Below are positions 11,192 through 23,621 of a DNA stretch of 64,000 nt, piece by piece (the stretch's first letter is position 1; each line of letters opens with the position of its first letter). Origin of the DNA: Lunularia cruciata. Lineage: Eukaryota; Streptophyta; Marchantiopsida; Lunulariales; Lunulariaceae. The stretch is taken from positions 44,990,552 through 45,054,551 of the forward strand of contig OX419756.1 in the NCBI GenBank assembly GCA_948567375.1, given 5' to 3'. Position numbers and translations under genes: made by a program. Below the pieces are notes generated by a model. It made no database searches, was not told the origin of the DNA, and worked only from the letters and a program-made list of their open reading frames with translations.

Positions 11192-13111
11192 CTATTGAAC
11201 ATTACTGAGGTTGGCAAGTGTCGATGTTGAACGATGAGAATTAGTGCATTTCTCCATCATGTCCGAATAGTCTTCACCGTCATCTTTGACTCTGACAGCT
11301 AGAGCCAAGGACTTTGAGCTTGGACATTGTGCTTCATCTTGGTTTCTAAAACTTTCTCGATTTGGTGTTACGGTCAAACACCGTAATAGAACTGCTGTTG
11401 TGACGACACTGACTGCAACTCCTGTGAGAATGTAGAACAGAAATTCGTGGCATGTCAACGTTGAACTTAGCAGATGCTCTGTACCTGGACCTGAGGCAGT
11501 GCTGCAAGGATTATTTTTAACGATGCCTATGATGAGCAAAGGGATCACATCCAGGAGAATATTAAGACATGCTGTCAATGCGAGGCAATTCCTCATGGTA
11601 ATCTTCGTAGAACGGCCACTGTTTTCAGCGTTATTATAGGCTTCAATGACCGGATATAAAGGTCCCAAGGTGAGCGTCACAATACCAGTAACTATTGCTC
11701 TCAGTTGCCCTTTCCATGTAAGCAACGTCTTCCCAGACGAGACTAAAATCAGTACAGTTGCCATGCAATACGGTCCTGGTACCAGCCAAAGAGCGAAGTA
11801 TACGCATTTCCATACCGAAGATGTTATTCCGGGATTCATGTTCTCTGCATTTTCGTCAGTGTCCTGCTTCCACGAGACCGAAACTGAGGCGATGGTGCAG
11901 ATACGCAGTAGCATAGCTCCGCCAGTGTATAAGCCTATTTAACACCAAGCATGTCTGATGAGCTCTTGAAGAGTTCACCACAAATTTTAATGTTTCAGAT
12001 GCTAAAAATAAATGCAAAGGAAAACAAATGTGCAATTTCTCCAATCTATTGTACCCGAGAAGCAGTCTTAAAAGCTTACCTGCAATGAAGCCAAACCAAT
12101 TAAGAGTCAGAGTCCATCGTCTGCTCAATTGGTACATGACAGCCCTCCCAGCATTGTAAGGTCCTGAGCAGAACGATGCTATGAGAGACATGAGAAGAAT
12201 GGGTGGTATTTCCCACGATTGCCGTTTCTCCATGTTAATCCGAGCTTGACCAAGATGAACAATAACCACGAATTGGAGGGCCAGTTGTGGACTTGTTTCG
12301 ATTGCAGCTGACATGATGGCGTAGAGAGCTTCCGTCTCCAGTGACTCCGAACTCTCCACAGCTCTTCAAACACAAGGAGCATTGATTAAGATCCATAAGA
12401 AACACAAATGCTAGTTCATTCGCTTCACTCTCCAAATTTAGTATGATGCATCTCTCAATTTCACGCTACAAGAATAATCTTAACCCTCTTATTTTGCATA
12501 ACTGTATTTATCAGGAGTGAAGGGGACCTTGTGTTTACATGGTGATTGATTTACATTCACCATAGCTGATTAACTTCGATCTCCCGCGAAGGGTGCCACT
12601 TCAAGTAGGTATGGACGTAATCAAGATTGGATGCAATTCATGGGGCAAATTGTCGGTTATCATACCTTGAACAGGAACTGGTCTGAATCATCCCCATCAC
12701 AAATCTTCGAAACTGTACTAGTGGAAGAAAATAAGCTGATCGAAGTGGGTGCTCTTCAGGTGGAATCTTCAGCTTGAAAGCAATGACTGTAATCATATGT
12801 GTAACAATCATCAACGCCAAGCAGAACACGAAAGGAACAATAACCACAGGCAGTGATTCCGAACCGTCGAATGTGTCATACTTTTTGTATTTCCACAACT
12901 TGAAATACTCCTTCAAGACCAAAAAGTTACTGACAAAGTCGATGAGATATAATCCTGCAGATAACGTCCTTGCAGCAGGGGTCACGAAAACGCTACACGA
13001 TCGGACAGTTTGTCCTTCGACTTCACTCCTAGCATGAACCTCAGCCAATATACAGCTATCGCTTCGGTATCCGGATATGTCACCGTTGGTTTCATGTCCC
13101 TTACTCTCCAT
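11192..13111 (-). CDS. XK-related (XKR)-like multi-pass membrane protein, three exons
   Basis: The model joins 13111-12666, 12363-12080 and 11934-11192 on the minus strand: 1,473 nt, 490 aa. Intron 1 (302 nt) runs from AAG/GTATG to TTTGAAG/A and interrupts a codon after two bases. Intron 2 (145 nt) runs from GCAG/GTAAGC to AATAG/GC and interrupts a codon after one base. Both phases fit and open a single frame. Visible features are a charged N-terminus, hydrophobic segments near residues 52-70, 88-114 and 165-188 and several in the last exon, the motif ETSPQLALQ (171-179) like the E-S/T-x-PQL-x-LQ signature of XK-related proteins, and a polar cytosolic-type tail of about 60 residues. Animal XKR proteins include phosphatidylserine scramblases at the plasma membrane. 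Here the scramblase role is only inferred, and another multi-pass family is possible. Confidence 0.68.
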
Positions 13112-13683
13112 TTATTCTCTTAGTTCTCATCAGTCCACGTTCCTAGATGATCTGACTTGAAACAGAATTCGGAAGCGATTGGCGAGTTTGAAGTTCACGT
13201 TAAATTCGAATTGGTGCGGCCTCTGCTGGACGGTGTCGTAGACAGTAGAATGACAATGTGAAATAGATATCCTTGATCCAGGATATAAGACGCACAGGGT
13301 CTATCAGGAATGACTTAAATTCTGGTTATCTTAGGACACCTTGAAAATATCCACTTGTGACTGATATTCTGCTAGAGAGGGAGTTCAGACATACTCATTG
13401 CTCAAAAGAACTGTAGAAGATTAGTTCGGTAAACAATATAGATATTTCAGGGATGGATGGCATTCTGCTGATAATATAATAAAAGTGTTTCTCACTATCA
13501 AATGAGACTCAGAATCTGCATTCTCAGACAATGCATAAATGCGTGATTATGTCCTCGGTACGCGAGTCATGGCCTAAATCAGAGGATGGACTGTGAGGTC
13601 CCACAAATTCTTTCGAAGATATTCCATGACCTAATTGACTAGATATCCCGATCGTAACCCTATGCCCCCAATCTACAATGTAT
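13112..13683. other. 5' flank of the XKR-like gene
   Basis: No ORF of note. It probably contains the promoter and 5' UTR of the minus-strand XKR-like gene, but I see no clear TATA box at a sensible distance. Confidence 0.35.
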
Positions 13684-13778
13684 CGGGGCTTAATCCCATT
13701 TTACTTCTTGTTTATTATCCTTGTACGGGTTGATGCGGTCCTCCCATCGTTCTTGTTATCCTACGCGATCGCCTTTGT
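13684..13778 (+). mobile_element. 3'-end fragment of the RLE-type LINE
   Basis: Blocks in order match the LINE 3' end: CGGGGCTTAATCCCATTTTAC (first hairpin region, partly decayed), CCTTGTACGGGTTGATG, CGGTCCTCCCATC (second hairpin region) and CCTACGCGATCGCC. It is 5'-truncated with the same 3' terminus as the other copies. Confidence 0.75.
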
Positions 13779-15057
13779 CAACCTACAATCCTAGAACAAA
13801 ATGAGGAGGTTGATGTAGACATTCGACCTGCATGCCCGGTGACCAATGCATTAAAGCATCGGAGGTTCATCCAGAGAACGAGTTTGTGCGCAAGGATACT
13901 GAACTCCTGTTCTGCTAGCGAAGGGTAACTCGTGTCTGTCTTCCAGTGTTTTCAGCCTACACACGACGCTTAGTGAGCTTTTATGATAATGAATTGCGCT
14001 ATCGCTATTTCAGATTCTGATTTGTCAAATTATAATCCAAATTGTCTTTCTATTATGCAATGCGGATAAGTCCTACATGACTGTCTTCTATTGCTTGGAA
14101 GGTTTAGCGAGAATGCTACGCAGCATATTCAAGTGCTAAACCGCTAATTTTGTAAACCTCTCTTTTTCCCTCCCTTGAAACTACTTGCTAATCCTAGATC
14201 GTTGAAGGACATATTTGAGGTTCGCATTACAACAAGATGTAGATTTGAAATGCCAATTGAATTTAAAGCAGGGACTCATACCCAAGATAAGTTAAAGCAA
14301 AGTGAGAAAACTCTCCCGAATCCGCCTCGACAGTATACTGAACGATTCATTCGCTGCAAGCAAGTCTCCCACCGCTAATAGGAGAGCTCTAGCCCTCACC
14401 GGGATGGAGATGACAAATGTTCCTGGTCCCTATTCCCTGCATAGAGCAGTCTAGCTCTAGCTTGCAGATATGTCGTAAATTCCTGTTCCCTGCTACCGAT
14501 ACAAATTTCCGATTAACTAATTGACTTTGCGAAGTTGTTCTGAGAATCGGGAGTTCTTCAATTGGATACTTCAAATAGATGCTAGATATTCCTCCCTGGA
14601 GTGTTACATCTGTTCCAGAGTTCGACCCCCTTCAACGCTGGTAGTGGATGTGGAGCAAGGCGGAGGAGACGTAGCGACGGTTGAGCTGTACATCTCTTAA
14701 GATATTGGCAGACTTGGCTGACTCTGAATAGTTACTGAACGGCAGACTGTATGTCTTTGTCGAGAAATATAGACAGCGTGACTGGATGTTCTAATTGATG
14801 CCATGCACCAGCCTCTAGACTAAGATCTCATCAGGTGACCTGATTACTTACAGGTGCTTGGCAAAAAACTAGATGGCATATCAAACATTGGATGAGATAT
14901 ATTTATACTGTGTAGACCATGGGAGTCTGAGGCGACGAAGTTGAAGCACTCTTGGAGGCGAAAGCGATGCTACCAGCTGCTAGAAAGAGTAAGTCCTTTT
15001 ACAGCTGAAATGCCAAGTCCACAAGCCAATGATCTGGGAAGGTGTTGAACGCGAAAC
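13779..15057. other. Interval without a recognised gene
   Basis: Mixed composition, short ORFs only (for example 67 codons at 14175-14378). Nothing recognisable. Confidence 0.35.
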
Positions 15058-15840
15058 GTTTACTGGTCAAATGTTGGAGGTTCTTTTTGCCAAGAGGGAT
15101 CTGGAAGGGACATTTCTCCATCGTTTGGGAGGTTAGACCACCTTGAAATTCTTGAACTGAGCAACCATTCGCTGACAGGTATATATTCTATTTGGCATCA
15201 TGCCTAAATGTATTTTTACAAAGTAGTAACACAGTAATGGAATTTATTTAGAAATGAGATTTAATATGAGATTTATCAATAGGACAGAGAAGCAGGCGAT
15301 AGTTCATGTGACTATCTACAATTGACAGTTACTATCTACAATTTACAGGCAGGATTCCTAGGAGAAGTTGGGGTCATTCCAACAGATAAGCTTGGATTAC
15401 AACCGTTTGGGAGGTCGCTTGCTGGACAGTCTGGTGAATGTTTCGTGTCTTCTGTGGGTAAAGGAATGGTGCAACTCGTAGATGCTTATAAATTACAACG
15501 AACCAACGGTTGAGAACTGGGCAACAATAGTCTTCCAATTAGTCTGCAGGTAATCAGTTCTAAGGATAGCTTCCTGCTTCACTGCGTGCATTCCCCCTCA
15601 CATTACATAAGTGGAAATCTCTTTGGTGGCGCCTTGCCAATCTTACGGAATCAAACATCTCTTGCATCATTACGAGTTCTCATGGTGAGGTGCAACAATC
15701 TGACGGGAGATACTTCAAATTGGATGACAAATTTATCAACTATCCAAGTGCTTGACGCATCCAACAAAGGTCACTGCCAAGAAACCTGTCGGAACTCGAA
15801 GGTTTCATGCGGATGACTTCAAATAAGACTGTTATGAAAG
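15058..15840 (+). pseudogene. LRR receptor-like protein relic
   Basis: Several plus-strand frames carry pieces of plant-type leucine-rich repeats. About 15122-15180 reads PSFGRLDHLEILELSNHSLTG and is followed by GTATAT, a possible splice donor. About 15606-15768 reads NLFGG, TSLASLRVLMVRCNNLTG and STIQVLDASN. A one-base shift then gives SLPRNLSELEGFMRM at about 15770-15815. The NLS-L-EGF block after the last repeats is typical of the C-terminal part of LRR receptor-like proteins. The pieces are separated by stops and frame changes, no signal peptide or transmembrane segment is visible, and no single ORF covers more than about 75 codons. I infer a decayed receptor-like protein or kinase ectodomain. 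Confidence 0.6.
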
Positions 15841-18800
15841 CAACTGCTCTCTTTGAACATGCTCTCTTTGAACAGGTAGATCTCAACGTTGCCCGTGATC
15901 CAGCCTTTCAAAATAAATACCAATCAAAATCGGGGTGATTGTTCCTTTGGTTCACTTCGTAGGCAGACGCATCTAAGGGACAGGCCAGATAAGATCGATG
16001 TTCTGGACACGTTCACAGTGGTCAGAATCAGGAGATTCTGGGTCGCTGGAACTCCGGCATATCCCGATTTGGAAGAGCTTGCACATACGCCCTGGGCATT
16101 TTCTTAAGGAAATGGTACAAATATGTTGCGCTTCTTGGTTTCCATAACAACCAGGAGTATGTTGCCTTTGCCAGAACAACAATTTCAGTGAAGCTACGTA
16201 TGATGAACACTTCTTCCACATATTATTCCTGGAACTTGGTGGTCTATAGGAAGACTGCTTTCTCTAACAACATTGATAAGTGTTCCAATCTGAGCTGTTA
16301 AAGTTGAAGCTTTCACCTTATGAACTGTAAGAAAATGTTTATAAGTTTTATCCCACCTTTACAGGTTCAATTTGTTTGTTATACTTGAACTCTAGAAGTG
16401 ATTGTATATGGACATCGGCTAGCCACAAGTACCATAGGTGATACTAATATTTAATCTAATCCTCGATGTTGCAGAAGGTTTACATGGAACTGCACGTTGG
16501 TAAATGGACCAGAAGCTCAAACGTGGTTTAATTCAGCAAAACGGATTGATAGATATAATATCCAATTGACCAGGATTGCGCTTGCAAGGTTGTCTTCTAA
16601 AAGGATCAGATAAAATTTCATTGCAGTCGTGAGGAGGTGAAATATTTCTTTTCATTCTATTCTAAGAGTAACTTGGTAGATAGATGCATTTAGCTAGATT
16701 AGTGTTGCATTCATGGAAACCACAACTGTGGTCCAACTAGAACTAGGTTGAAATGCCAAATACAGGATGATGAAATGAGGATAGGTTGCTGTAGTGGAGG
16801 TTCTTTCCTATTATGTTTCTGTGACTCAAAAATGTATTTTTCATCCCCTATTTTTTATCACCTAAAGTCATGTTGGGAACAATACAAATTCAAAGCTGAT
16901 TCAGAAAGGGAGCGTTAGGAGCAAAAATGTCCTGGCGCATGCTATCTTTACACTTTTCATCTCACACATGAAGCTCTTTTACGCTACCTGCGTCTTCCAC
17001 CAACATCTCCGCGGAAGAATGTGTTTCAGTAGAATTAGAATTTTGTCACTTCACCATGGATTGGTAGTTTCCAAACCCTCGTTGGTGACCATAGAACACA
17101 CGTACTTTCCTCAACGTTCAAATTTGTGTGCTCCACATGTTTGTAAAAGTAACGACTTCATCCTAAACAGCAGGATCTTGATGTTCCCTTTCCTTCTTGA
17201 TGAACGGTCAATTCTTGCGAGAGAATGTAATGCTAGTCTGAATCTTCAAAAAGCCACCACACATCTAGCTCCTACTCTGCTTAACCTTGGAGATTTGGCG
17301 CATTGTCAAATCTACAAGATGGCGGAGCTCCTTGAGTACCCCGTCAGCTCTCACATAACATTTTACGATACAGTAAGTATCGAAGAATGTCTCTTATGCA
17401 TGCAGTATAATTTAAATCTAGAGCAATTTCACAATATGACCCAGTTTCGGCCGGTAGTTCACCTTACTTACGACTCTGTTTCGAACAAATTAATAGCCCG
17501 CTTTTGCCAATGACGTGAATGAGAGTCGCCCACAAGTGAGAGTAGCTCGTGCGTTCATAGAGACTACTTTGCATGTAGCATTTACACACTTTGAGTGGAA
17601 CGATCAGCTGTCATACCCGTCCGATCCCGTAAACTTAGTTTATTACTCTATAAAGGCACCTTAGCCAAACAAAAGTTCACTAGATGTGTAATGGAAGAGC
17701 ACCTAGGGGCAAATGTGTGCAATATATGGCAAGATTTTTCTTTGATATGAAGCATTTAACATGCATTTCAGGACTTCACCTCCATAATATGTCATTTCAT
17801 TGAAGATCTGAAGCCAGTTACTATAGCCTGAGGATCTCAAGTTAATAAGATACTCGTTTGAATTTCAATATCCTCTAACTTTGGTTAACAAGCATTTCCG
17901 GATAATAATTAAGAGCAATTTCATAAGAAGGTTTGTTCAGATTGGTGGAGATGTACACAAATTTAGATGAAATTTGGCTATCATAGAGGCAGGCATACAT
18001 GCTGTGATGTCCCGTTTTGACACAATAGGGAATTTAAAATTCCAAATTCCAAATTTATGAAATTATACGGGGTAGAGTTTAGAACTCCATAAACTATTAT
18101 ACAAGTTGTCATAAAAGTTAGTGGTCCCAATAATGAATGGTTTTGTATAGATTTGTATGGGTACAAAAAAAATACTTTGACGGAGGCGGGGGTTTCAGTT
18201 TTACATTTTATGGCTAGTTTATCATGAAGATGCAGGACTTAATTATCTAACTATATGGGACTTAATTACCGATGCAATTTGGAGTTAATTCTAACCACCC
18301 ATGTTACATTCACCATATTAAGCCAGATGTAAGTGAAAGAGGGATTGTAACGGAAAACCACGTGTTGAATTTGGTTCAAAAATCATCCGGTGTCCTTAGA
18401 CAAATTTCAAAAAATAGTCTCATCTCCTTAGCTCACATCTCATCACGCACCTCATGTGCATCAGGTGGGTTAGAAAGGGTTGACATGTTAGGTAGGTTAG
18501 AATAGTTCCAAATGGTACTCAATGAGTTGAAACATTTTTTTTATTCTTTGAAGTTGTCCCTTGTCCATCTCTGCTTTGCAATCTGAATTTGTTCCCATCT
18601 CTATCTCCTTATTCTATTCCAAGAATTACTTGAGAAGATGGTTGCTTCTGTCCCACTTCTGTGTTCAAATGCAGCAACAAAGGATCAAAGTGTGTTTTTG
18701 TGCAAGCACATGGCAAGGTAGGTCTGAGGTTACAGTCCACACACCGAGTAGCAGCTTGGGCAAAACAACAAACGGTGAAGATGAACAATTAGGATGGTTT

Positions 18801-19826
18801 ATCAGCACTACTCTAAAAGACTTGATTATTTGGAAGATTGAGATCACTTTAGTTAGATCCATGGAAGAAATAGTAAAAAACCAATCCAGAAAAGCATGGC
18901 ATTCAGCTACATAGCCACTTACTTGGTTTGGTATGGGCAAAGATTTCCACCCTCTATGAATGGTGATAGGTTTTACAAAAAATGTGCAAGATACATGAAC
19001 TCATACAAAGATACTTGAGAATGGAAAAATTATTACAATGGGGAGGGTCTCACAAATAAGGACTTGAGAGGAGGATGAAGAACAATTAAGGATCAAATCA
19101 ATCATCTTTGTCCATTTTTTGAAAAATTGGATTAAATGTAGGGGTGCAAAGCCAATATATCTCTCCCTACCTTGATTAGTATTGGTGGTATTGAGGAGGA
19201 AGTTTGGTTCATGGATGGAACATGCCATGTTGTCACACCATAGGAGACCAATGACAAAATGAGAGAAAATCCTCTTGAAGAATAAATTCCTATTAGCATC
19301 TTGGGAACCCGAGGGCCCTTGGATTGCATGTGTACATTTGGAAATTGTGAATGTGGATTATTGGGAGTTTTAGACAAGGGAGTTCTAGATGAGGATGGCA
19401 GTCCTTGCTTGATGAGAGAAAAAGCTGAGCAACACTTCCATACTTTGCGAGCAAAAGGGAATCACTCAAGAAGGAATTGAGCACCAAGAGTGACAAGAGT
19501 TAAGGAGAATCAAGATCAAGAGTTGAAGAGAATCAAAGAGAGGGAGGGAGTCAAGAATATCATAATGAAGAGCCAACTAGAGATGCATCCAAGGAGAAAA
19601 GAGGAGTGGCAGAATGCAAAAGAAACATCGAATGAAAATGAAGTTGATTGTTGAAGGTTGAAGAGGAGAAGGAACTCAAAAGCTTTCATGGTCCCAGCCC
19701 CGGCCCTTGCACTTACACCTGCTCTGGCTTCATTTTTGCATGATCTAGCTTCTCACAAAAAATTGAGAATCGAATCAATAGAATCCAAGGAGAGATGTAA
19801 AATGGCACAAATTGAAGCTTTGCCAT
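15841..19826. other. Interval without a recognised gene; one 181-codon ORF
   Basis: Continuing plus-strand scraps to about 16250 may belong to the LRR relic. A 181-codon ORF at 16968-17513 (+) has an ATG but no recognisable motif. TGTGATGTCCC at 18003 resembles the start of some plant LTRs, but I could not find the matching end. The remainder is AT-rich and stop-broken. Confidence 0.35.
16968..17513 (+). CDS. Unrecognised 181-aa ORF
   Basis: The ATG-started ORF ends at TGA 17511-17513. The protein has many His and Cys residues in its first half and no obvious membrane segment or catalytic motif. It is not flanked by splice sites I can defend and has no partner in the window. It could be a chance ORF or an exon of a lineage-specific gene. 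Confidence 0.2.
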   Translation: MKLFYATCVFHQHLRGRMCFSRIRILSLHHGLVVSKPSLVTIEHTYFPQRSNLCAPHVCKSNDFILNSRILMFPFLLDERSILARECNASLNLQKATTHLAPTLLNLGDLAHCQIYKMAELLEYPVSSHITFYDTVSIEECLLCMQYNLNLEQFHNMTQFRPVVHLTYDSVSNKLIARFCQ

Positions 19827-19831
19827 GGTAG

Positions 19832-20558
19832 TGTAATACCAAGAGCTAGCCATATGATCTAGATGTAAAATTTGGTTTGGTAACATCTAGAATGATGTTA
19901 TACATGATGGTAAAAATAGATCAGATAGAAGTATCACCAAAAGAGTACTTTTACTAATAGAGTAGAAACTAAAATAGACTTGAGAACCTTAGAACCAATA
20001 GCTAGACATATGATTTAAAGGTGAGAATTGGTTTGGTAACATCTGGAAGGATGTTACACATGATGGAATAAACAAATAAGAAAGAGGTATCACCAAAGGG
20101 GACTTCTGTTAATAGATTAGGAACCGAAATATGCTTGAAATCTTTGAATGCAATTTCGGAGGCCTAAACAAATGAATTAGGCCTAAAAAATGTGCAGGTG
20201 TTCCCCCCCCAATGGAGGAGAGGCTGGAATTCCCTCCTCCTTGGTTTGTCTTGTCGAGAGCTTTCCAATGGTACCTTACTCACGTGATTCTGAGACTCCT
20301 ACAACAAGATTCCCTCCGGTCAAATCTTGTTTGACCAACCAGATAGGACCTAGACCAACATATCACCCATCCAAGTAAGTAATCCAAGGGTGGAGCTTGC
20401 TAACATGTCACCTATCTGTGTGCCTAATCCTATGGTGGAGCTTCCTTGGAGGAGATCCTCTTTGTCTATATAATAAAGAGAATGTGCTCCTTTGGGGCAC
20501 CAAATGTTGAGTGTGTAATTTGTGTTTCTCTCTCTTCTCTTGTCCTTGGAGTATTACA
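19832..20558 (+). repeat. Solo LTR, family B (copy a)
   Basis: It begins TGTAATACCA and ends GAGTATTACA, a TG...CA terminus with the inverted ends TGTAAT/ATTACA. It is flanked by a perfect 5-bp target duplication GGTAG at 19827-19831 and 20559-20563. A TATA-like TATATAATAAAG lies near 20467. The first 320 bp consist of two diverged copies of a 160-bp unit (starting 19832 and about 19992). Facing W-box-type TTGACC and GGTCAA motifs occur near 20318-20340. There is no internal element sequence between the duplications. Confidence 0.9.
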
Positions 20559-20563
20559 GGTAG

Positions 20564-21664
20564 ATATCAAGAAATAGAAAAGAGAAGTAGAGTTAGAGAA
20601 GATATTAAAGGTAGAGAAAATCAGGTCCAAAGTAGAAAATTCCAAATCAAGAGAGTGAGGCAAAATCAAACTGCTTTTATGCCATGACACTTGAACTAGC
20701 TTGTGTAGGAAAATATCCAAAGGAGATTAAACATTTTGTTACCATGTTATCTAATATATATTCAAACAATGGTGGTTGCTCTAGTTATAATGTGGACCCC
20801 AAGTTCCTTGTACCCAATTATAATCGTGATTTAGTTCCTTGTGGTAGTTGGAACAAGAGTGAAGAATTGTCAAGAGTTGGAAAGTATAGTTAAGAGCCAT
20901 AGTATGCTCATCTTGTGCTTGCTGGAACAATAATGATGAATAGGCAAGACTTTGAGAGTTTAGAGCTCTAGTATGCCCAATGTAAACTTATGAAAGTTTA
21001 GAAAGTTTACTAAGTTGTGATGTGTATCCAATGTACCACATGTTTCCTCTTTGGCAATGATTATTTCCATGTTTCCATGGGAATCATCTAGTAGTTCTTT
21101 CATATAGAATTTACCCATTTTAATATGCATAAAATATTTGATTATGAAATGAGAACTACGGAAGAATATGAGAACTGCATAATTACCAAAGCTACAAACT
21201 ACAAACTACAACCAAAGGCACCCTTGTCTTGTTTGACACTCATGTTTGACAAATGTTTAAATCGTATCATTTATAACACAAAGCAACCAAATTTTGTTTG
21301 CGCCACTAGACCAAAACCAACCCATTTCTTTTTGTGCCACATTTTGAAAACTTAGTTTGCATGGACAAGTTCAACATGTGCAAACCGTGCATGAGTTTGC
21401 ATGGATTGTGCAACTTACATGGTCCACATTCCATCCATGTACATGTGATTATACTCTACACTATAGTACACTATACTACACTCTACACTCTCCATTGTAG
21501 AGTCGATTAGAACAATATAAATCTCTATACGTGTTCATATCAACATTATCCATCAAAACTATAAATCAATATTGCAAGTTTGATGGTTAAAAAATCAATA
21601 TTGCAAGTTTGAAATACATATATAAAATAACAAGAGGAACAATATAACAAGAGGAAAAGTGTGT
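20564..21664. other. Spacer between family B LTRs
   Basis: AT-rich and stop-broken. A short degenerate CTACACTATA repeat is at 21451-21493. No gene recognised. Confidence 0.4.
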
Positions 21665-21669
21665 ACAAT

Positions 21670-22845
21670 TGTAATACCATTAGCTAGATATATTATCTAT
21701 ATATAGAAATTAGCTTGGTATACCTTGAAGGATATTATACATTACGGTCTAAGTAGATCAGATAGAAGTGTCACCAAAAGAGTACTTCCACTAATAGGGT
21801 AGAGGTGAGAAACACTTTGAAAACTTCAATGTCAATTTTGGAGGCCTAAATGGATGAATTAGGCCTCAAAAAGTAAGAGATCCTCTCTCCATTAGGGAAA
21901 AAGGCATTGTTTTCTCCCCCTTGTTTGTCTCATTGAGAGCTTTCCAATGATACCTCGCCCATGTGATTTTTGGTTTCTTACAGGAAGATTCTCTAAATAT
22001 TCACTCTGGTTAAACTTGTTTGACCAACCAAATAGTACAAGGATCAACATGTCACCAATCAATGCAGCTGATCTAAGGTCAGAGTTTGTTGACATGTCAC
22101 CAATCCATGTACATGATCCAAGTGTGTAGTTCCCTTTGAGTGGATCCTCTTTGCTAGTGAATGCTCCTTTGAGGCACTAGAGTATTGTAATGCTCCAAGG
22201 ATAAAAGAACTTTCCAAGAGAAATACAAAAGGAAAAAATACGAGCTTCACACTCAACACTCTGATTCCCCAAAGGAGCACCTTCTCTTTGTTATATAACA
22301 AAGAGTATCACTTCAAAGGAAGCTCCACCCTTGGATCAAATATATGGCTTAGTGACATGTTAGCAAGCTCCATCCTTAGATTAGTTGCCTAGATGGGTGA
22401 CATGTTGGTCATTGTCTTGTCTGGTTGGTCAAACAAGTTTGATCAAAGGAATATTTAGGGAATCTTCCTATAGGAATCTTAGAATCAAATGGGTTAGGTA
22501 CCATTGGAAAGCTCTCAATGAGACAAATCTAAGGGGAGGAAAGGCCAGTCTTTCTTATGTAGGATGGGAGATTGGGCACATTTTCAAGGCCAAATTTATC
22601 TATTTAGGCCACCAAAATTGACCCTAAAGTTTTCAAGCTATTCTTGACACTTGCACTACTAGTAGAAGTATTCTTTTGATGATACCTCTATCTAATCTAC
22701 TTATTCCATCATATACAACATTCTTCTAGATGTTACCAAACCAATGTTCATCTCTAGATCATATGTCTAGCTATTGGTATTACAAGTATTGAGGGATAAA
22801 GTCTTGTGTTTCTCTTGGAATTTCTCATGTCCTTGGAACATTAAA
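21670..22845 (+). repeat. Solo LTR, family B (copy b), split by copy c
   Basis: The 5' part is 21670-22185 (TGTAATACCATTAGCTAG start). The 3' part resumes at 22790 (TGAGGGATAAAGTCTTGTG...) and ends about 22845 at CCTTGGAACATTA, where the terminal CA is decayed. Removing the inserted LTR and one AGTAT restores colinearity with copy a. It contains only one 160-bp unit. The right boundary and its target duplication (left candidate ACAAT) cannot be confirmed. Confidence 0.8.
22186..22784 (-). repeat. Solo LTR, family B (copy c), nested in copy b
   Basis: On the plus strand it reads TGTAATGCTCCAAGG ... CTATTGGTATTACA, the reverse complement of family B. It is flanked by AGTAT at 22181-22185 and 22785-22789. 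At 599 bp it has a single 160-bp unit. Confidence 0.92.
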
Positions 22846-22899
22846 ATAGTATATAAAGGCACTAAAGGCTAGACCTAAGGTCTAATGTGCATATCTCTC

Positions 22900-23621
22900 T
22901 ATAATAAAAATAGCTAGATATATAATCTAGAGGTGAAAATTGACTTGATAACATCTAGAAGGATATTAGGTATGATGGGCTAGTAGACGAGATAGAGGCG
23001 TCATTGAAAGAGCACTTCTACTAATAGAGCAAGAACCAAAAACAACTTGAAAATGTAATACCAATAGTTAGACATATGATCTAGTGATGAAATTGGATTG
23101 GTAACATATGGGAGGATGTTATAAATAATGGACTAAGTAGATAAGATAAAGGTATCACCAAGAGAGTACTTTTACTAATAGGGCAAGAGTTGAAAATAAC
23201 TTGAAATGGAGGCCTAAACAAATGAATTAGGCCTAAAATATGTGCTTATTCTCCCCCACAAAGGAACTAGCTAGCCTTTCCTCCCCCAAGGTTTGTCTCA
23301 TTGAGAGCTTTCCAATGGTATCTCACCCACATGATTTAGAGATTCCTACAAGAAGATTTCTTAAAGTCAAAGATGCTTTGACCAATCAAATAGGATCAAA
23401 ATTGACATGTCACCCATGCATGTAACTAATCTAAGGGTGAAGATTGCTGACATGTCACTAATCCATGTATTTGATCCAAGGGTGGAGCTTCCTTTAGGGG
23501 AATCCCCTTAGCTATATAATATAGTCAAGGTGCTTCTTTGGGAGCATTGGAGGATTGAGTATGAAGCTTCTATTTCTTCTCTTGTGTTTCTCATGAGGTA
23601 TCTTATCCTTGAAAGATTACA
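22900..23621 (+). repeat. Solo LTR, family B (copy d)
   Basis: It starts TATAATAAAAATAGC (a decayed form of TGTAATACCAATAGC) and ends GAAAGATTACA. It is flanked by CTCTC at 22895-22899 and 23622-23626. At 722 bp it has two 160-bp units (22900 and about 23058), like copy a. Confidence 0.88.

Noticed and set aside
11646-11942. 98-codon plus-strand ORF
   Set aside because: Antisense to exon 3 of the XKR-like gene.
18003-18600. LTR starting TGTGATGTCCC
   Set aside because: No matching end, second LTR or target duplication could be found.
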